DNA of 64,000 bases, taken from positions 2,480,001 through 2,544,000 of the forward strand of contig NZ_CP087585.1 of NCBI RefSeq assembly GCF_022200785.1, in the 5' to 3' direction. A model generated the notes under the pieces. That model was not told the origin of the DNA and did not search any database. It saw only the letters and a list, made by a program, of their open reading frames with translations. How positions within the stretch are numbered: the first letter of the stretch is position 1; every line of letters starts with the position of its first letter. Of the stretch, positions 28,015 to 37,100 are shown piece by piece. A program made the position numbers and the translations under genes. This DNA comes from Pedobacter mucosus. Its GTDB lineage: Bacteria; Bacteroidota; Bacteroidia; Sphingobacteriales; Sphingobacteriaceae.

Positions 28015-28048
28015 AGGCGTAAGATTTATTTCTTACGCCTTTTTTTTT
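28015..28048 (+). terminator. Intrinsic terminator of glnN
   Basis: AGGCGTAAGA (28015-28024) pairs perfectly with TCTTACGCCT (28031-28040) around a 6-nt loop, followed by eight T. Confidence 0.92.
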
Positions 28049-28102
28049 AGCCAATGTTATCCGTTAGGAAATTATGGCATAGCCTATCCAACTTATAAAG
28101 TT

Positions 28103-28538
28103 TTAAATTCTTAACATCTTGATGTTATTTTTTTTAACGCCATTAACCATATCCATTTTTTTGCCACTATGGAATTAAGGTAGTTAAGGCTAAGTCTAAA
28201 TTTTTGGATCTTAATTCCCTTAACTTCTTAATGTTATTATTTTTTACGCCATCTGACAGTATCTATATCTTTGACATTAAGGAATTAAGATGATTAAGGC
28301 ACGGTCTAAATTTTAAAACCTTACCTCCCTTAACTTCCTGATGTTAATTGTTTAAATGCCATCTGATATCTATATTTTTGACATTAAGGAATTAAGCTAA
28401 TTAAGGCATGATCCATACTTTTAAATTTAAATTCTCTTAACTTTTTAATGTTATTTTTTTAACGCCATCTGAAAGTATCTATATTTTTGACATTATGGAA
28501 TCAAGATAATTAAGGCATGGTCTAAACTGGTAAAAAAT
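28103..28538 (+). repeat. Four imperfect ~110-bp tandem repeats before purM
   Basis: Units run about 28103-28210, 28211-28320, 28321-28428 and 28429-28538. Shared words in order are TTAACTTC, TTAATGTTA, a T run, CGCCAT(CTGA), TATCTATAT(C/T)TTTG, ACATTAAGGAATTAAG, ATTAAGGCA and GTCTAAA. The CGCCAT-type anchor recurs at 28138, 28247, 28357 and 28463, i.e. every 106-110 bp. A fifth, partial copy of the unit start follows at about 28540. Units 2-4 each hold an exact TAnnTTTG (28266, 28373, 28482). Within a unit TTAATGT and ACATTAA are complementary, about 35-40 nt apart. No open frame spans the array. Confidence 0.85.
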
Positions 28539-28617
28539 TTTAATCTGAATTTTATTAACTTCGCAATACCTATAAATACATATCGTATTTAACATTTCTC
28601 ATATCCTCCTAAAACCT

Positions 28618-28625
28618 TATCTTTG
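28618..28625 (+). promoter_or_regulatory. TAnnTTTG -7 promoter element of purM
   Basis: TATCTTTG ends only 7 bp before the purM ATG at 28633, which predicts a leader of a few nucleotides at most. Confidence 0.65.
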
Positions 28626-28632
28626 CGCCAAC

Positions 28633-29814
28633 ATGAGTGATAACAGGTATAATCAACGTGGCGTTTCTGCCTCAAAAGAAGATGTGCATAATGCCATCAA
28701 AAATATTGACAAAGGAATTTTCCCGCAGGCATTTTGTAAAATTATTCCTGATATTTTAGGTGGTGATGAAGCATACTGCAATATTATGCACGCTGATGGA
28801 GCAGGAACAAAATCATCGTTGGCTTACATTTATTGGAAGGAAACAGGCGATATTTCAGTTTGGAAAGGCATTGCTCAAGATGCAATCATCATGAATATTG
28901 ATGATTTAATTTGTGTTGGTGCAACTGACAATATTTTATTATCCTCAACAATTGGTCGCAATAAAAATTTAATACCTGGGGAAGTAATTGCAGCTATAAT
29001 CAATGGGACAGAAGAAATATTAGCAGACTTACGTGAACAGGGAATTTCTATCTTTTCAACGGGTGGAGAAACCGCCGATGTGGGCGATTTAGTTAGAACT
29101 ATTATTGTTGATTCTACCGTGACTTGCAGGTTAAAACGCGAAGATGTAATCAGTAATGATAATATTAAACCTGGGGATGTAATTGTTGGCTTAGCTTCGT
29201 CAGGACAAGCAACGTATGAAACAGAATACAATGGTGGAATGGGTTCAAATGGCTTAACTTCTGCCCGTCATGATATTTTTAATAAGTCAGTTGCTAACAA
29301 TTATCCGGAAAGTTTCGACCCAGCCGTACCATTTGACTTGGTTTTTTCTGGAAATAAAAATTTAACAGATGAAATCGAGATTGAAGGATTCGGCAAAGTA
29401 ACCGTTGGCAAACTTGTACTTTCTCCAACCCGTACTTATGCTCCTGTGATCAAAAAAATTTTAGAGGGTTATCGCAATCAAATTAACGGTATCGTTCATT
29501 GCAGCGGAGGTGCTCAAACGAAAGTGCTGCATTTTGTTAATGATGACGTTCATGTAATAAAGGATAATTTATTTCCAATTCCACCTCTTTTTAAATTGAT
29601 TCAGGAAGAATCTGGAACTGATTGGAAAGAGATGTATAAAGTGTTTAATATGGGTCACAGAATGGAATTGTACGTGCCTGAAGAGATTGCCGAGCGCATT
29701 ATTCAAATTTCAAAAAGCTTTAATATTGATGCTCAAATTATTGGTAAGGTCGAAAAATCGGATCAAAAACAGGTTACCATCATTAGTGAAAAAGGAACTT
29801 TTATTTATAATTAA
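28633..29814 (+). CDS. purM: Phosphoribosylformylglycinamidine cyclo-ligase (AIR synthase)
   Basis: A 393-residue PurM-family enzyme, fifth step of purine synthesis (FGAM plus ATP to AIR). ATP/substrate-binding blocks include MHADGAGTKSSLAYIY, VWKGIAQDAIIMNIDDLICV, FSTGGETADVGDL and VHCSGGAQTK; the Gly-rich loop GLASSGQATYE follows. The form is somewhat longer than the E. coli enzyme (345), as usual for Bacteroidota. It lies about 5.7 kb after purL, separated by other genes, so the two are not an operon. A bidirectional hairpin closes the gene. Confidence 0.9.
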   Translation: MSDNRYNQRGVSASKEDVHNAIKNIDKGIFPQAFCKIIPDILGGDEAYCNIMHADGAGTKSSLAYIYWKETGDISVWKGIAQDAIIMNIDDLICVGATDNILLSSTIGRNKNLIPGEVIAAIINGTEEILADLREQGISIFSTGGETADVGDLVRTIIVDSTVTCRLKREDVISNDNIKPGDVIVGLASSGQATYETEYNGGMGSNGLTSARHDIFNKSVANNYPESFDPAVPFDLVFSGNKNLTDEIEIEGFGKVTVGKLVLSPTRTYAPVIKKILEGYRNQINGIVHCSGGAQTKVLHFVNDDVHVIKDNLFPIPPLFKLIQEESGTDWKEMYKVFNMGHRMELYVPEEIAERIIQISKSFNIDAQIIGKVEKSDQKQVTIISEKGTFIYN

Positions 29815-29832
29815 TTCCATTTCGTGATAAAA

Positions 29833-29864
29833 AAAGCCTCATAGATATAAATCTATGAGGCTTT
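29833..29864. terminator. Bidirectional terminator between purM and the convergent small gene
   Basis: AAAGCCTCATAGAT (29833-29846) pairs perfectly with ATCTATGAGGCTTT (29851-29864) around ATAA. The T tract is longer on the minus strand, so it serves the minus-strand gene best. Confidence 0.88.
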
Positions 29865-29880
29865 ACTATTTAATAAAATG

Positions 29881-30162
29881 TTATGCTCTATCTATAAATT
29901 TGTGAAAAGTGCTTTCTTCGCCATCTGCTTTTTTATCTTGATAAAGAAAATCTAATTTATGCTTATCAAAAGTTTCGAAAAAAGTATCCCAATCGGTTTC
30001 TTGTAATTCAGATTTGCCCTCACTGTGCTTAGGAAAATGGATTCTCAAAATTCCACCTTTTGATCCCTTAGCGGTATCTTCTACTACCGAAGGAACGCCA
30101 CCGTGTTTCTCTGCCCATGCTTTAATTTCAGCATGATCATGTGTTTGCTTTGAACTGCTCAT
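29881..30162 (-). CDS. Conserved small soluble protein, function unknown
   Basis: A 93-residue protein with an N-terminal HDHAEIKAWAEKHGGVPSVV block, then GILRIHFPKHSEGKSELQET and WDTFFETFDKHKLDFLYQDK. It has no signal peptide, is rich in charged residues, and looks like a compact alpha/beta fold. I recognise the pattern as a widespread small family without an assigned role. It is a single gene convergent with purM and divergent from the aminotransferase gene. Confidence 0.75.
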   Translation of the reverse strand: MSSSKQTHDHAEIKAWAEKHGGVPSVVEDTAKGSKGGILRIHFPKHSEGKSELQETDWDTFFETFDKHKLDFLYQDKKADGEESTFHKFIDRA

Positions 30163-30274
30163 TGCTATATATTTTGTTTATAATTGGATAACTAATATAT
30201 AATCCCTTAAAAACTTAAAAGGTTTTATTTAGTTATAAATTGATTGTTCGGACATCGAATTTGCTTATTTCTGA

Positions 30275-30282
30275 TACATTTG
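30275..30282 (+). promoter_or_regulatory. TAnnTTTG -7 promoter element of the aminotransferase gene
   Basis: TACATTTG ends 3 bp before the ATG at 30286, so transcription should begin at or within the start codon, giving a leaderless mRNA. Confidence 0.55.
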
Positions 30283-30285
30283 TAC

Positions 30286-31362
30286 ATGAATTTTTCTGAA
30301 CAATTCCCTATCCTTGCGAACGTAACCTATTTCAATACTGCTTATTCTGGAATTTTATCCAAAGATTTACAAGCTTGGAGAAAAAATCATGATGAAGAAT
30401 TTTTGGCTTCAGGAAGTGCTTTTAGATTAAATGCAGGAATATTTATTCAAGAAGTAAGGGAAAATGTTGCTAGATTATTTAAAGCAAAATCAAAGAATAT
30501 ATTTTTAGTTCCTAACTTTTCTTTCGGTTTTAATACCCTCCTTGATGGATTAAGCAAGGATAATAAATTTCTATTATTGAGCGAAGATTATCCATCGGTT
30601 AACTATCCAATTACCAGTAGAGGTTTTAAATGCGACTTTGTAAAAATTGATACTGAATTTGAGACAAACATTGTAGAAGCCATTCGTCGTTTCAAGCCAG
30701 CTATTTTTGCCTTTAGCATGGTTCAATACATTAGTGGAATTAAAATGAGCATCGAATTTATTAAAAAACTTAAAGTTGAATTCCCTGATCTAATCCTTTT
30801 GGCTGACGGAACGCAATTTTGCGGAACTGCTGCATTTGATTTTGAAAATTCTGGTTTAGATGCAGTCTTATCAAGTGGCTATAAATGGATGTTGAGTGGT
30901 TTTGGAAATGGATTTGTATTGTTAAATGATAGATTGAAAGATCTTCTTTACCAGGATCGAAAAAAATTAGAACTACCAAAAGAACCATTTTTAGCAGGAA
31001 AAGATCATTTAACGATATGCTTCGAACCTGGCCATTTAGATACTTTAAACTTTGGAACTTTAAATCAATCTGTACTTAATTTAGAAAAAATAGGATTACA
31101 AAATATAGAAAATAGCACTCAAATACTGGTGCAAAAAGCCAAAGCTGAATTCGAATTACGTAAATTAGTATCGGCAGAAGTTGTAGCAAGGAAAGAACAT
31201 TCCACTATTTTAAGTTTATCACTCAAACCAGAAATTGTTACGAATCTTGAGAAAGAAAACATAATATGCTCTGCTAGAGGTGCTGGAACACGTTTCTCTT
31301 TTCATTATTATAATACAGAACAAGATTTAAAAAAGCTCTTATCTGTAATTGATTCCTTTTAA
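30286..31362 (+). CDS. Class V aminotransferase-fold PLP protein
   Basis: A 358-residue PLP-dependent enzyme of the cysteine desulfurase / kynureninase-like fold. N-terminal VTYFNTAYSGILS matches the family start; LLADGTQFCGTAAFDF carries the Asp that pairs with the pyridine nitrogen, and SSGYKWMLSGFGNGFV carries the likely Schiff-base lysine. The cysteine-bearing mobile loop of true desulfurases is not evident, so it may be a lyase, epimerase or aminotransferase of unknown substrate. The frame is open from a TTG at 30244, but that part overlaps the promoter; the ATG at 30286 is better. Confidence 0.8.
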   Translation: MNFSEQFPILANVTYFNTAYSGILSKDLQAWRKNHDEEFLASGSAFRLNAGIFIQEVRENVARLFKAKSKNIFLVPNFSFGFNTLLDGLSKDNKFLLLSEDYPSVNYPITSRGFKCDFVKIDTEFETNIVEAIRRFKPAIFAFSMVQYISGIKMSIEFIKKLKVEFPDLILLADGTQFCGTAAFDFENSGLDAVLSSGYKWMLSGFGNGFVLLNDRLKDLLYQDRKKLELPKEPFLAGKDHLTICFEPGHLDTLNFGTLNQSVLNLEKIGLQNIENSTQILVQKAKAEFELRKLVSAEVVARKEHSTILSLSLKPEIVTNLEKENIICSARGAGTRFSFHYYNTEQDLKKLLSVIDSF

Positions 31363-31373
31363 CTGATAATTTA

Positions 31374-32060
31374 TTAATCTTCTGGTGGAGTATATCTTTC
31401 GATGAAAGTTTTCCGGCTTAATATTTTTAGATAGGCATAATTTCCAGAAAGCTGTTCCCTTTGTTTCAATTCATATAAAAAATGGCCACCCATATCGATC
31501 ACGATTGGAGCTTTCGCCTGAAACCAAACGCTGTGTGGATTTTTCCAACAAAAAGAATAATAACAAGAAGTTAAATTTATACCTTTTAGTTCAGGGTGAT
31601 AGAAATTTAGAACCTTTGGATTAAGAATTCCGTTTGCAAAATCTTGTTTTCTAATCATAGATAAATGATCAGAATGGCAAAATTCGTAATCCTTTAACTT
31701 CGGATCATCTACATCTGGCAAGTGTTTTAAAACCCTAAATCCTTTAAATTTTTTACCATTCAAAACCCATATTAAGTTTGGATAAAAAGCTTCCCGACTT
31801 TCCATTTCAACTAAAGTAATTGGTGAGTTTTGAAATTCAATGGTGAAACCTGAAGGTGTAAAAACATCCGCCCGATGAATATTATTTGTTGCAGCATCAA
31901 AAAAGCCAATTTCTCTAAATGATTTTGGAAAAGCCATTTTCCAATTACGGTGCCACGGCGTTTCTTTTCTATAAAACTGCTGTTCAACAGCTGTCATAAT
32001 TGGCTGTAAAACAGACAACGGATCTGAATTTTTTAAATCTTTGTTCATTAAAATAGGCAA
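31374..32060 (-). CDS. CoiA-like nuclease-domain protein
   Basis: A 228-residue protein with the core of the competence protein CoiA family: ETPWHRNWKMAFP, then HRADVFTPSGFTIEFQNSPI, then EMESREAFYPNLIWVLNG. These correspond to a restriction-endonuclease-like PD-(D/E)xK fold with Asp in RADV and Glu-x-Gln in IEFQ. The zinc-finger N-terminus of typical CoiA is absent. CoiA helps process DNA during transformation in Gram-positives; a role here is unknown. It may start at the ATG at 32060 or at 32048. It converges on the aminotransferase gene, 11 bp apart. Confidence 0.72.
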   Translation of the reverse strand: MPILMNKDLKNSDPLSVLQPIMTAVEQQFYRKETPWHRNWKMAFPKSFREIGFFDAATNNIHRADVFTPSGFTIEFQNSPITLVEMESREAFYPNLIWVLNGKKFKGFRVLKHLPDVDDPKLKDYEFCHSDHLSMIRKQDFANGILNPKVLNFYHPELKGINLTSCYYSFCWKNPHSVWFQAKAPIVIDMGGHFLYELKQREQLSGNYAYLKILSRKTFIERYTPPED

Positions 32061-32177
32061 TGACTGTGATTTGAATCACTTTACAAATTTATAAAAATTT
32101 TTAGGAGTAGATTTTGCGAACTAATTATTTAAACCAAATAACATTTTATTTATTTTTATAATCAGTAATTGATAACT

Positions 32178-32600
32178 ATGGAACCACAAAAACAAGAAAT
32201 CACGATAAAAGCAACAATCAATGCATCAATTGATATCGTTTGGGAATTCTGGACAAATCCAGAACATATTATAAACTGGTGTTACGCATCTGATGACTGG
32301 CATGCGCCTTTTGCAAAAAACGACCTAAAAGAAGGTGGAAAATTTTCTACAACCATGGCTGCGAAAGATGATAGCATGAGCTTTGATTTCATAGGAACGT
32401 ATACGAAAATTGAAGAAAATAAACTTTTGTTGTATACACTTGATGACAACAGAAAAGTGAAAGTTGTATTTGAAGGAAGTGGTTCGGAAACCCATGTAAT
32501 TCAGACATTTGAACCTGAAAACGAAAATACGGGGGAATTGCAACGAAATGGCTGGCAAGCTATTTTGAATAATTTTAAGCGATATGTAGAAAGCAATTAG
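32178..32600 (+). CDS. SRPBCC (AHSA1/START-like) protein
   Basis: A 140-residue helix-grip protein of the AHSA1 type. Signature segments are ITIKATINASIDIVWEFWTNPEHIINW, KEGGKFSTTM and the C-terminal helix GWQAILNNFKRYVE. Such proteins bind hydrophobic ligands or assist folding; no ligand can be predicted. The ATG at 32178 is preferred to the TTG at 32169 because the conserved first strand starts a few residues later. Confidence 0.85.
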   Translation: MEPQKQEITIKATINASIDIVWEFWTNPEHIINWCYASDDWHAPFAKNDLKEGGKFSTTMAAKDDSMSFDFIGTYTKIEENKLLLYTLDDNRKVKVVFEGSGSETHVIQTFEPENENTGELQRNGWQAILNNFKRYVESN

Positions 32601-32750
32601 TTTATCGAGCATCTGTGAAAGATTTGAAGCTTAAGATTACGACACAATTACATTGTCGATTCAAACTCATGCGCAAGTAACAATTTAATTAATATCTACT
32701 TCAAACTGTTTTTCGCTTAAAGTAAATACGTGAATATTGCTTCCAAAATT

Positions 32751-32758
32751 TACATTTG
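32751..32758 (+). promoter_or_regulatory. TAnnTTTG -7 promoter element of the efflux operon
   Basis: TACATTTG ends 18 bp before the ATG at 32777 and overlaps the in-frame TTG at 32756, which is therefore not the start codon. Confidence 0.7.
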
Positions 32759-32776
32759 CTGTGTAAATTATACACT

Positions 32777-34168
32777 ATGTCGCATAGATCTTTATTTTAT
32801 CCACTATTATTAATCTTAATTCTTCATTCATTCATTTCAAGTGCACAAATATTAAGCTTAAAGCAAGCTGTTTCTACCGCTTTAACAAATTATGGAACTA
32901 TAAGAGCGAAAAATAATTATGCAAGTGCTTCCAAAGAAACGATTAAGCAATATAAAAGAGATTATTTACCAAACTTTAGTTTAAGTGCACAACAAGATTA
33001 CGGAACTATTAACGGGCAAAATGGTCCGCAGTATGGTTTTGGCGGATTAGGAACAGCATCTGCTGGTCCGGCGTTAGATACCCAAAATTGGAATGCAGCT
33101 TTTGGAGCGCTTTACCTAGCGAATGTAAATTGGGACTTTTTTACTTTCGGAAAGATAAGAGAACGCATTAAGGTAGCAAATGCCGCCTATCAAAGAGATC
33201 AAAATGATTTTGAACAAGAAAAATTTCAGCAAGAAATTCGGGTTTCGGCAGCATATTTAAATTTATTAGCCGCACAAAGATTAACAATATCTCAAGAGAA
33301 AAATCTTTATCGAGCCATAACTTTTAAAAATACAGCCGTAATCAGGGCTAAAAATGGCCTAATTGCAGGCGTTGATTCATCGTTTGCAAAGGCAGAAGTT
33401 TCTTCAGCAAAAATTGCTTTAACTAAGGCTAGAGATTTAGAACAGGAACAAGCTAATAGATTGGGCGTTTTAATGGGCTTAACTTCAACATCATACAAAT
33501 TAGATACGGCATCGATTACAAGGATTCCTCTCGATTTAATGAATGATACTGCAATTAAAAGCGCTCATCCCGTGCTAAAATTTTATAAAAATCGATTTGA
33601 TGTAAGCGAACAACAAGCAAATTATTTAAGAAGACTTTACTACCCAACTTTTTCTTTCTTCGGAGTGATGCAAGGTCGTGGCTCGGGTTTTAGTTCGGGT
33701 TATTTACTTAATCAAACTGCTTTTTCTTCAAGTTATGTTGATGGAATAAACCCAACTCGTGGTAATTATTTAATAGGGATTGGCGTAACTTGGAACTTAA
33801 GCACTTTGCTAAAAAATCATCCACAAGTTCGAGCACAGCAATATATAAGTCAGGGTTTAAAAGAAGAGTATAATTTAGTTGATCAACAATTACATGCACA
33901 GCTTGCTTTGGCAGAAGCTAAACTCAAAAACGCGTTGGAAAATTACAATGAAGCTCCTATTCAGGTTAAGGCCGCATCTGATGCTTACCTACAAAAAAGT
34001 GTTTTATATAAAAATGGATTAACCAATTTAGTCGATTTAACTCAAGCTATTTTTACTTTAAATCGTGCTGAAACCGATCGAGATATTGCCTTTACAAACG
34101 TTTGGCAGGCTCTTCTTTTAAAATCTGCCGCTTTAGGCAATTACGATATATTTATCAACGAATTTTAA
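32777..34168 (+). CDS. TolC-family outer-membrane efflux protein
   Basis: A 463-residue outer-membrane channel component. A signal peptide (MSHRSLFYPLLLILILHSFI..SA) precedes two TolC-type repeats with the helical segments LSLKQAVSTALTNYGTIRAK and AAYLNLLAAQRLTISQEKNLY, and the C-terminal partner LYKNGLTNLVDLTQAIFTLNRAE. It works with the RND pump and adaptor encoded 15 bp and about 3.3 kb downstream to export substrates across both membranes. It heads the operon, with a consensus promoter upstream. Confidence 0.92.
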   Translation: MSHRSLFYPLLLILILHSFISSAQILSLKQAVSTALTNYGTIRAKNNYASASKETIKQYKRDYLPNFSLSAQQDYGTINGQNGPQYGFGGLGTASAGPALDTQNWNAAFGALYLANVNWDFFTFGKIRERIKVANAAYQRDQNDFEQEKFQQEIRVSAAYLNLLAAQRLTISQEKNLYRAITFKNTAVIRAKNGLIAGVDSSFAKAEVSSAKIALTKARDLEQEQANRLGVLMGLTSTSYKLDTASITRIPLDLMNDTAIKSAHPVLKFYKNRFDVSEQQANYLRRLYYPTFSFFGVMQGRGSGFSSGYLLNQTAFSSSYVDGINPTRGNYLIGIGVTWNLSTLLKNHPQVRAQQYISQGLKEEYNLVDQQLHAQLALAEAKLKNALENYNEAPIQVKAASDAYLQKSVLYKNGLTNLVDLTQAIFTLNRAETDRDIAFTNVWQALLLKSAALGNYDIFINEF

Positions 34169-34183
34169 TCAGGCAACAAATAA

Positions 34184-37100
34184 ATGAACTTAATACGTTT
34201 CGCACTTCGCAAACCAATCTCCATTTTGGTAATGGTTGCTGGGTTATTTTTCTTCGGAATTGGAGCCATCACTCAGATTAAAGTGGATATTTTACCTCAA
34301 ATGAATCTGCCGGTAATTTATATTGCCCACCCTTTTGGAGGATATACACCTAACCAAATGGAAGCTTATTTCGGCAAGCAATACGTTAATATTCTTCTTT
34401 TTGCCAACGGTATAAAAAGCATCGAAACCAAAAATACGCAGGGTTTAATGCTAATGAAATTGACCTATTATGAAGGTACAAATATGGCTCAGGCTGCTGC
34501 AGAGTTGAGTGCACTTTCTAATCGAGCCCAGGCTATTTTTCCGCCTGGTTCGCAGCCACCATTTGTAATTCGTTTCGATGCATCTTCTTTGCCCGTTGGC
34601 CAATTGGTTTTAAGTAGTAAAACCCGCTCTAATAACGAACTACAAGATTTAGCCAACACGTATGTCCGCCCGAATTTCTCTGCAATTCCTGGCTTACTTT
34701 CTCCTGCCCCATTTGGTGGTAGTCCGAGAACGGTCGAAATAAATGTTAACCCTTCGCTCCTTAGATCCCATAATTTAACGGTTGATCAAGTGGTAGAAGC
34801 CATTAGATTAAACAACCAAACAGCGCCATCAGGCAATATTAGAATTGGAGATAAGAATTATATTACACCAACTAATTATACCATCAAAAACGTTAAAGAT
34901 TTTGAAAATATTCCCTTATTCAAAGGAAGTGTTCAAAATTTACAGCTTCGCGATGTTGCGACAGTAAAAGATGGGGCAGATTTAGTTGCTGGTTATGCAT
35001 TAATTAATGGAAAACGATCGGTTTATCTGAGTATTGCAAAATCTGGCGATGCTTCAACTTGGGACGTTGTAAAAAACTTGAAAAAGAATTTGCCTAATAT
35101 TCAAAATTCCCTACCGGAAGATGTTCAGCTTTCCTATGAATTTGATCAATCTGTTTATGTAATCAATGCCGTAAAAAGTTTAGTTAGTGAAGGCGCTATT
35201 GGTGCAATTTTAACAGGTTTAATGGTATTACTTTTTCTTGGAGATAAGAGAGCTGCATTAATTGTGATTTTGACGATTCCAACCTCCATTATTGCAGGTA
35301 TTTTGTTTCTAAAATTATTCGGACAAACCATTAATATCATGACCTTAAGTGGTTTAGCCTTAGCAATTGGGATTTTGGTTGATGAATCTACGGTAACCAT
35401 AGAAAATATTCATCAGCATTTCGACATGGGAAAACCGAAGGCTTTGGCAATTTGGGATGCTTGTAAGGAAATCGCTTTTCCAAAACTTTTAATCCTGTTT
35501 TGTATTCTTGCCGTTTTTGCTCCAGCATTTACCATGACCGGAATTCCAGGCGCTTTGTTTTTGCCTTTAGCCCTAGCGATTGGCTTTTCGATGGTTGTTT
35601 CGTTCCTTTTATCACAAACTTTTGTGCCGATTATGGCGAACTGGTTAATGGTTGCTCACCCTAAAAAAGGCGCAACACATCATCCTGGAATTACACAAGA
35701 TGAAGCTGATTTTGCAGCAACTGGAATCCCAATTGAAACAGAAAATCATACCCTCAACCAAAAGAAAGTATTGGTAGAAAGAGCTGATTTTAGTGGTAAC
35801 GGAAAAATTGGATTTTTTGATAAGTTCAGAAATCGTTTTATGCGTTTCATCGATCGCATTATGCCTTACCGAAAAGCTGTTGTAATTGTTTATTTAATTG
35901 CAATAGTCAGTATAGCTGCGCTTTTACTTTTCAATATTGGTCGTGATGTTTTGCCAAGAGTCAATTCTAGTCAATTCCAATTGCGTTTACGGGCTCCAGA
36001 TGGAACGCGTTTGGAACGTACAGAAGAAAAAGCTAATCAAGTTTTAGCAGAACTTAAAAAAGCGGTTGGCGCTGAGCATGTTGGTATTACTTCTGTTTAC
36101 ATCGGTCAGCACCCGGCACAATTCTCTGTAAATCCAATTTATCAGTTTATGGCCGGACCACATGAAGCAGTTTTTCAGGTAAGCTTAAAAGATTTTGTGG
36201 AGGACATGGACGAGTTTAAAGATAATTTTAGAAGTAGAATAAAAACTATTCTACCTGATGTGAAGCTTTCATTTGAGCCAATAGAATTGACTGATAAAGT
36301 TTTAAGTCAGGGTTCCCCCACTCCTGTCGAGATTCGTATTGCGGGTAAAAATAAAAAACTGAATGAGAAATTTGCCAATAAAATGCTGGCAGAACTAAAG
36401 GAAATCCCTTACATGAGGGATGTTCAGATTGCACAACCCATTAAATATCCATCGTTAAATATTGATATTGACAGAACAAGAGCGGCGCAAATTGGGGTAG
36501 ATATGGCTGATATTTCCCGCTCGCTTATTGCCTCTACCTCTTCATCCCGTTATACGGATAAAAATATTTGGCTCGATGAAAAATCAGCACTTCCATATAG
36601 TGTGCAGGTCCAGGTACCACTTAACCAAATGAATAGTAAAGATGATATTGGAGAAATTCCTTTATTAAAAAATGCTAGCAGACCTATTTTAAGTGATGTT
36701 GCAAAAATTACAGCTGATACTACGTATGGGGAAAATGATAATTTAGGTGCGATGCCTTTTTTGTCGGTAACCGCAAATTTATACCATACTGATTTAGGAA
36801 CTGCAACAAAGGATGTAGATAAAGCAATTAAAGGTGTTGGAGAATTACCGAGAGGATTAAATATTTCTGCAGTTGGAATGAGTAAGGTTTTAACAGAAAC
36901 TTTAGATAGTTTGCAATCGGGATTATTAGTTGCCATTGTTGTTATATTCTTAATGTTGGCTGCAAATTTTCAATCGTTTAAAGTACCAATGGTAATTTTG
37001 GCAACCGTTCCTGCAGTAATTTTAGGGTCGCTTTTACTGCTTACCATTACGGGTTCTACCTTAAATTTACAATCCTATATGGGCATAATTATGTCAGTTG

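Noticed and set aside
28103..28538. CRISPR array
   Set aside because: The repeats are ~110 bp and follow each other directly, without unique spacers, and no cas genes are near.
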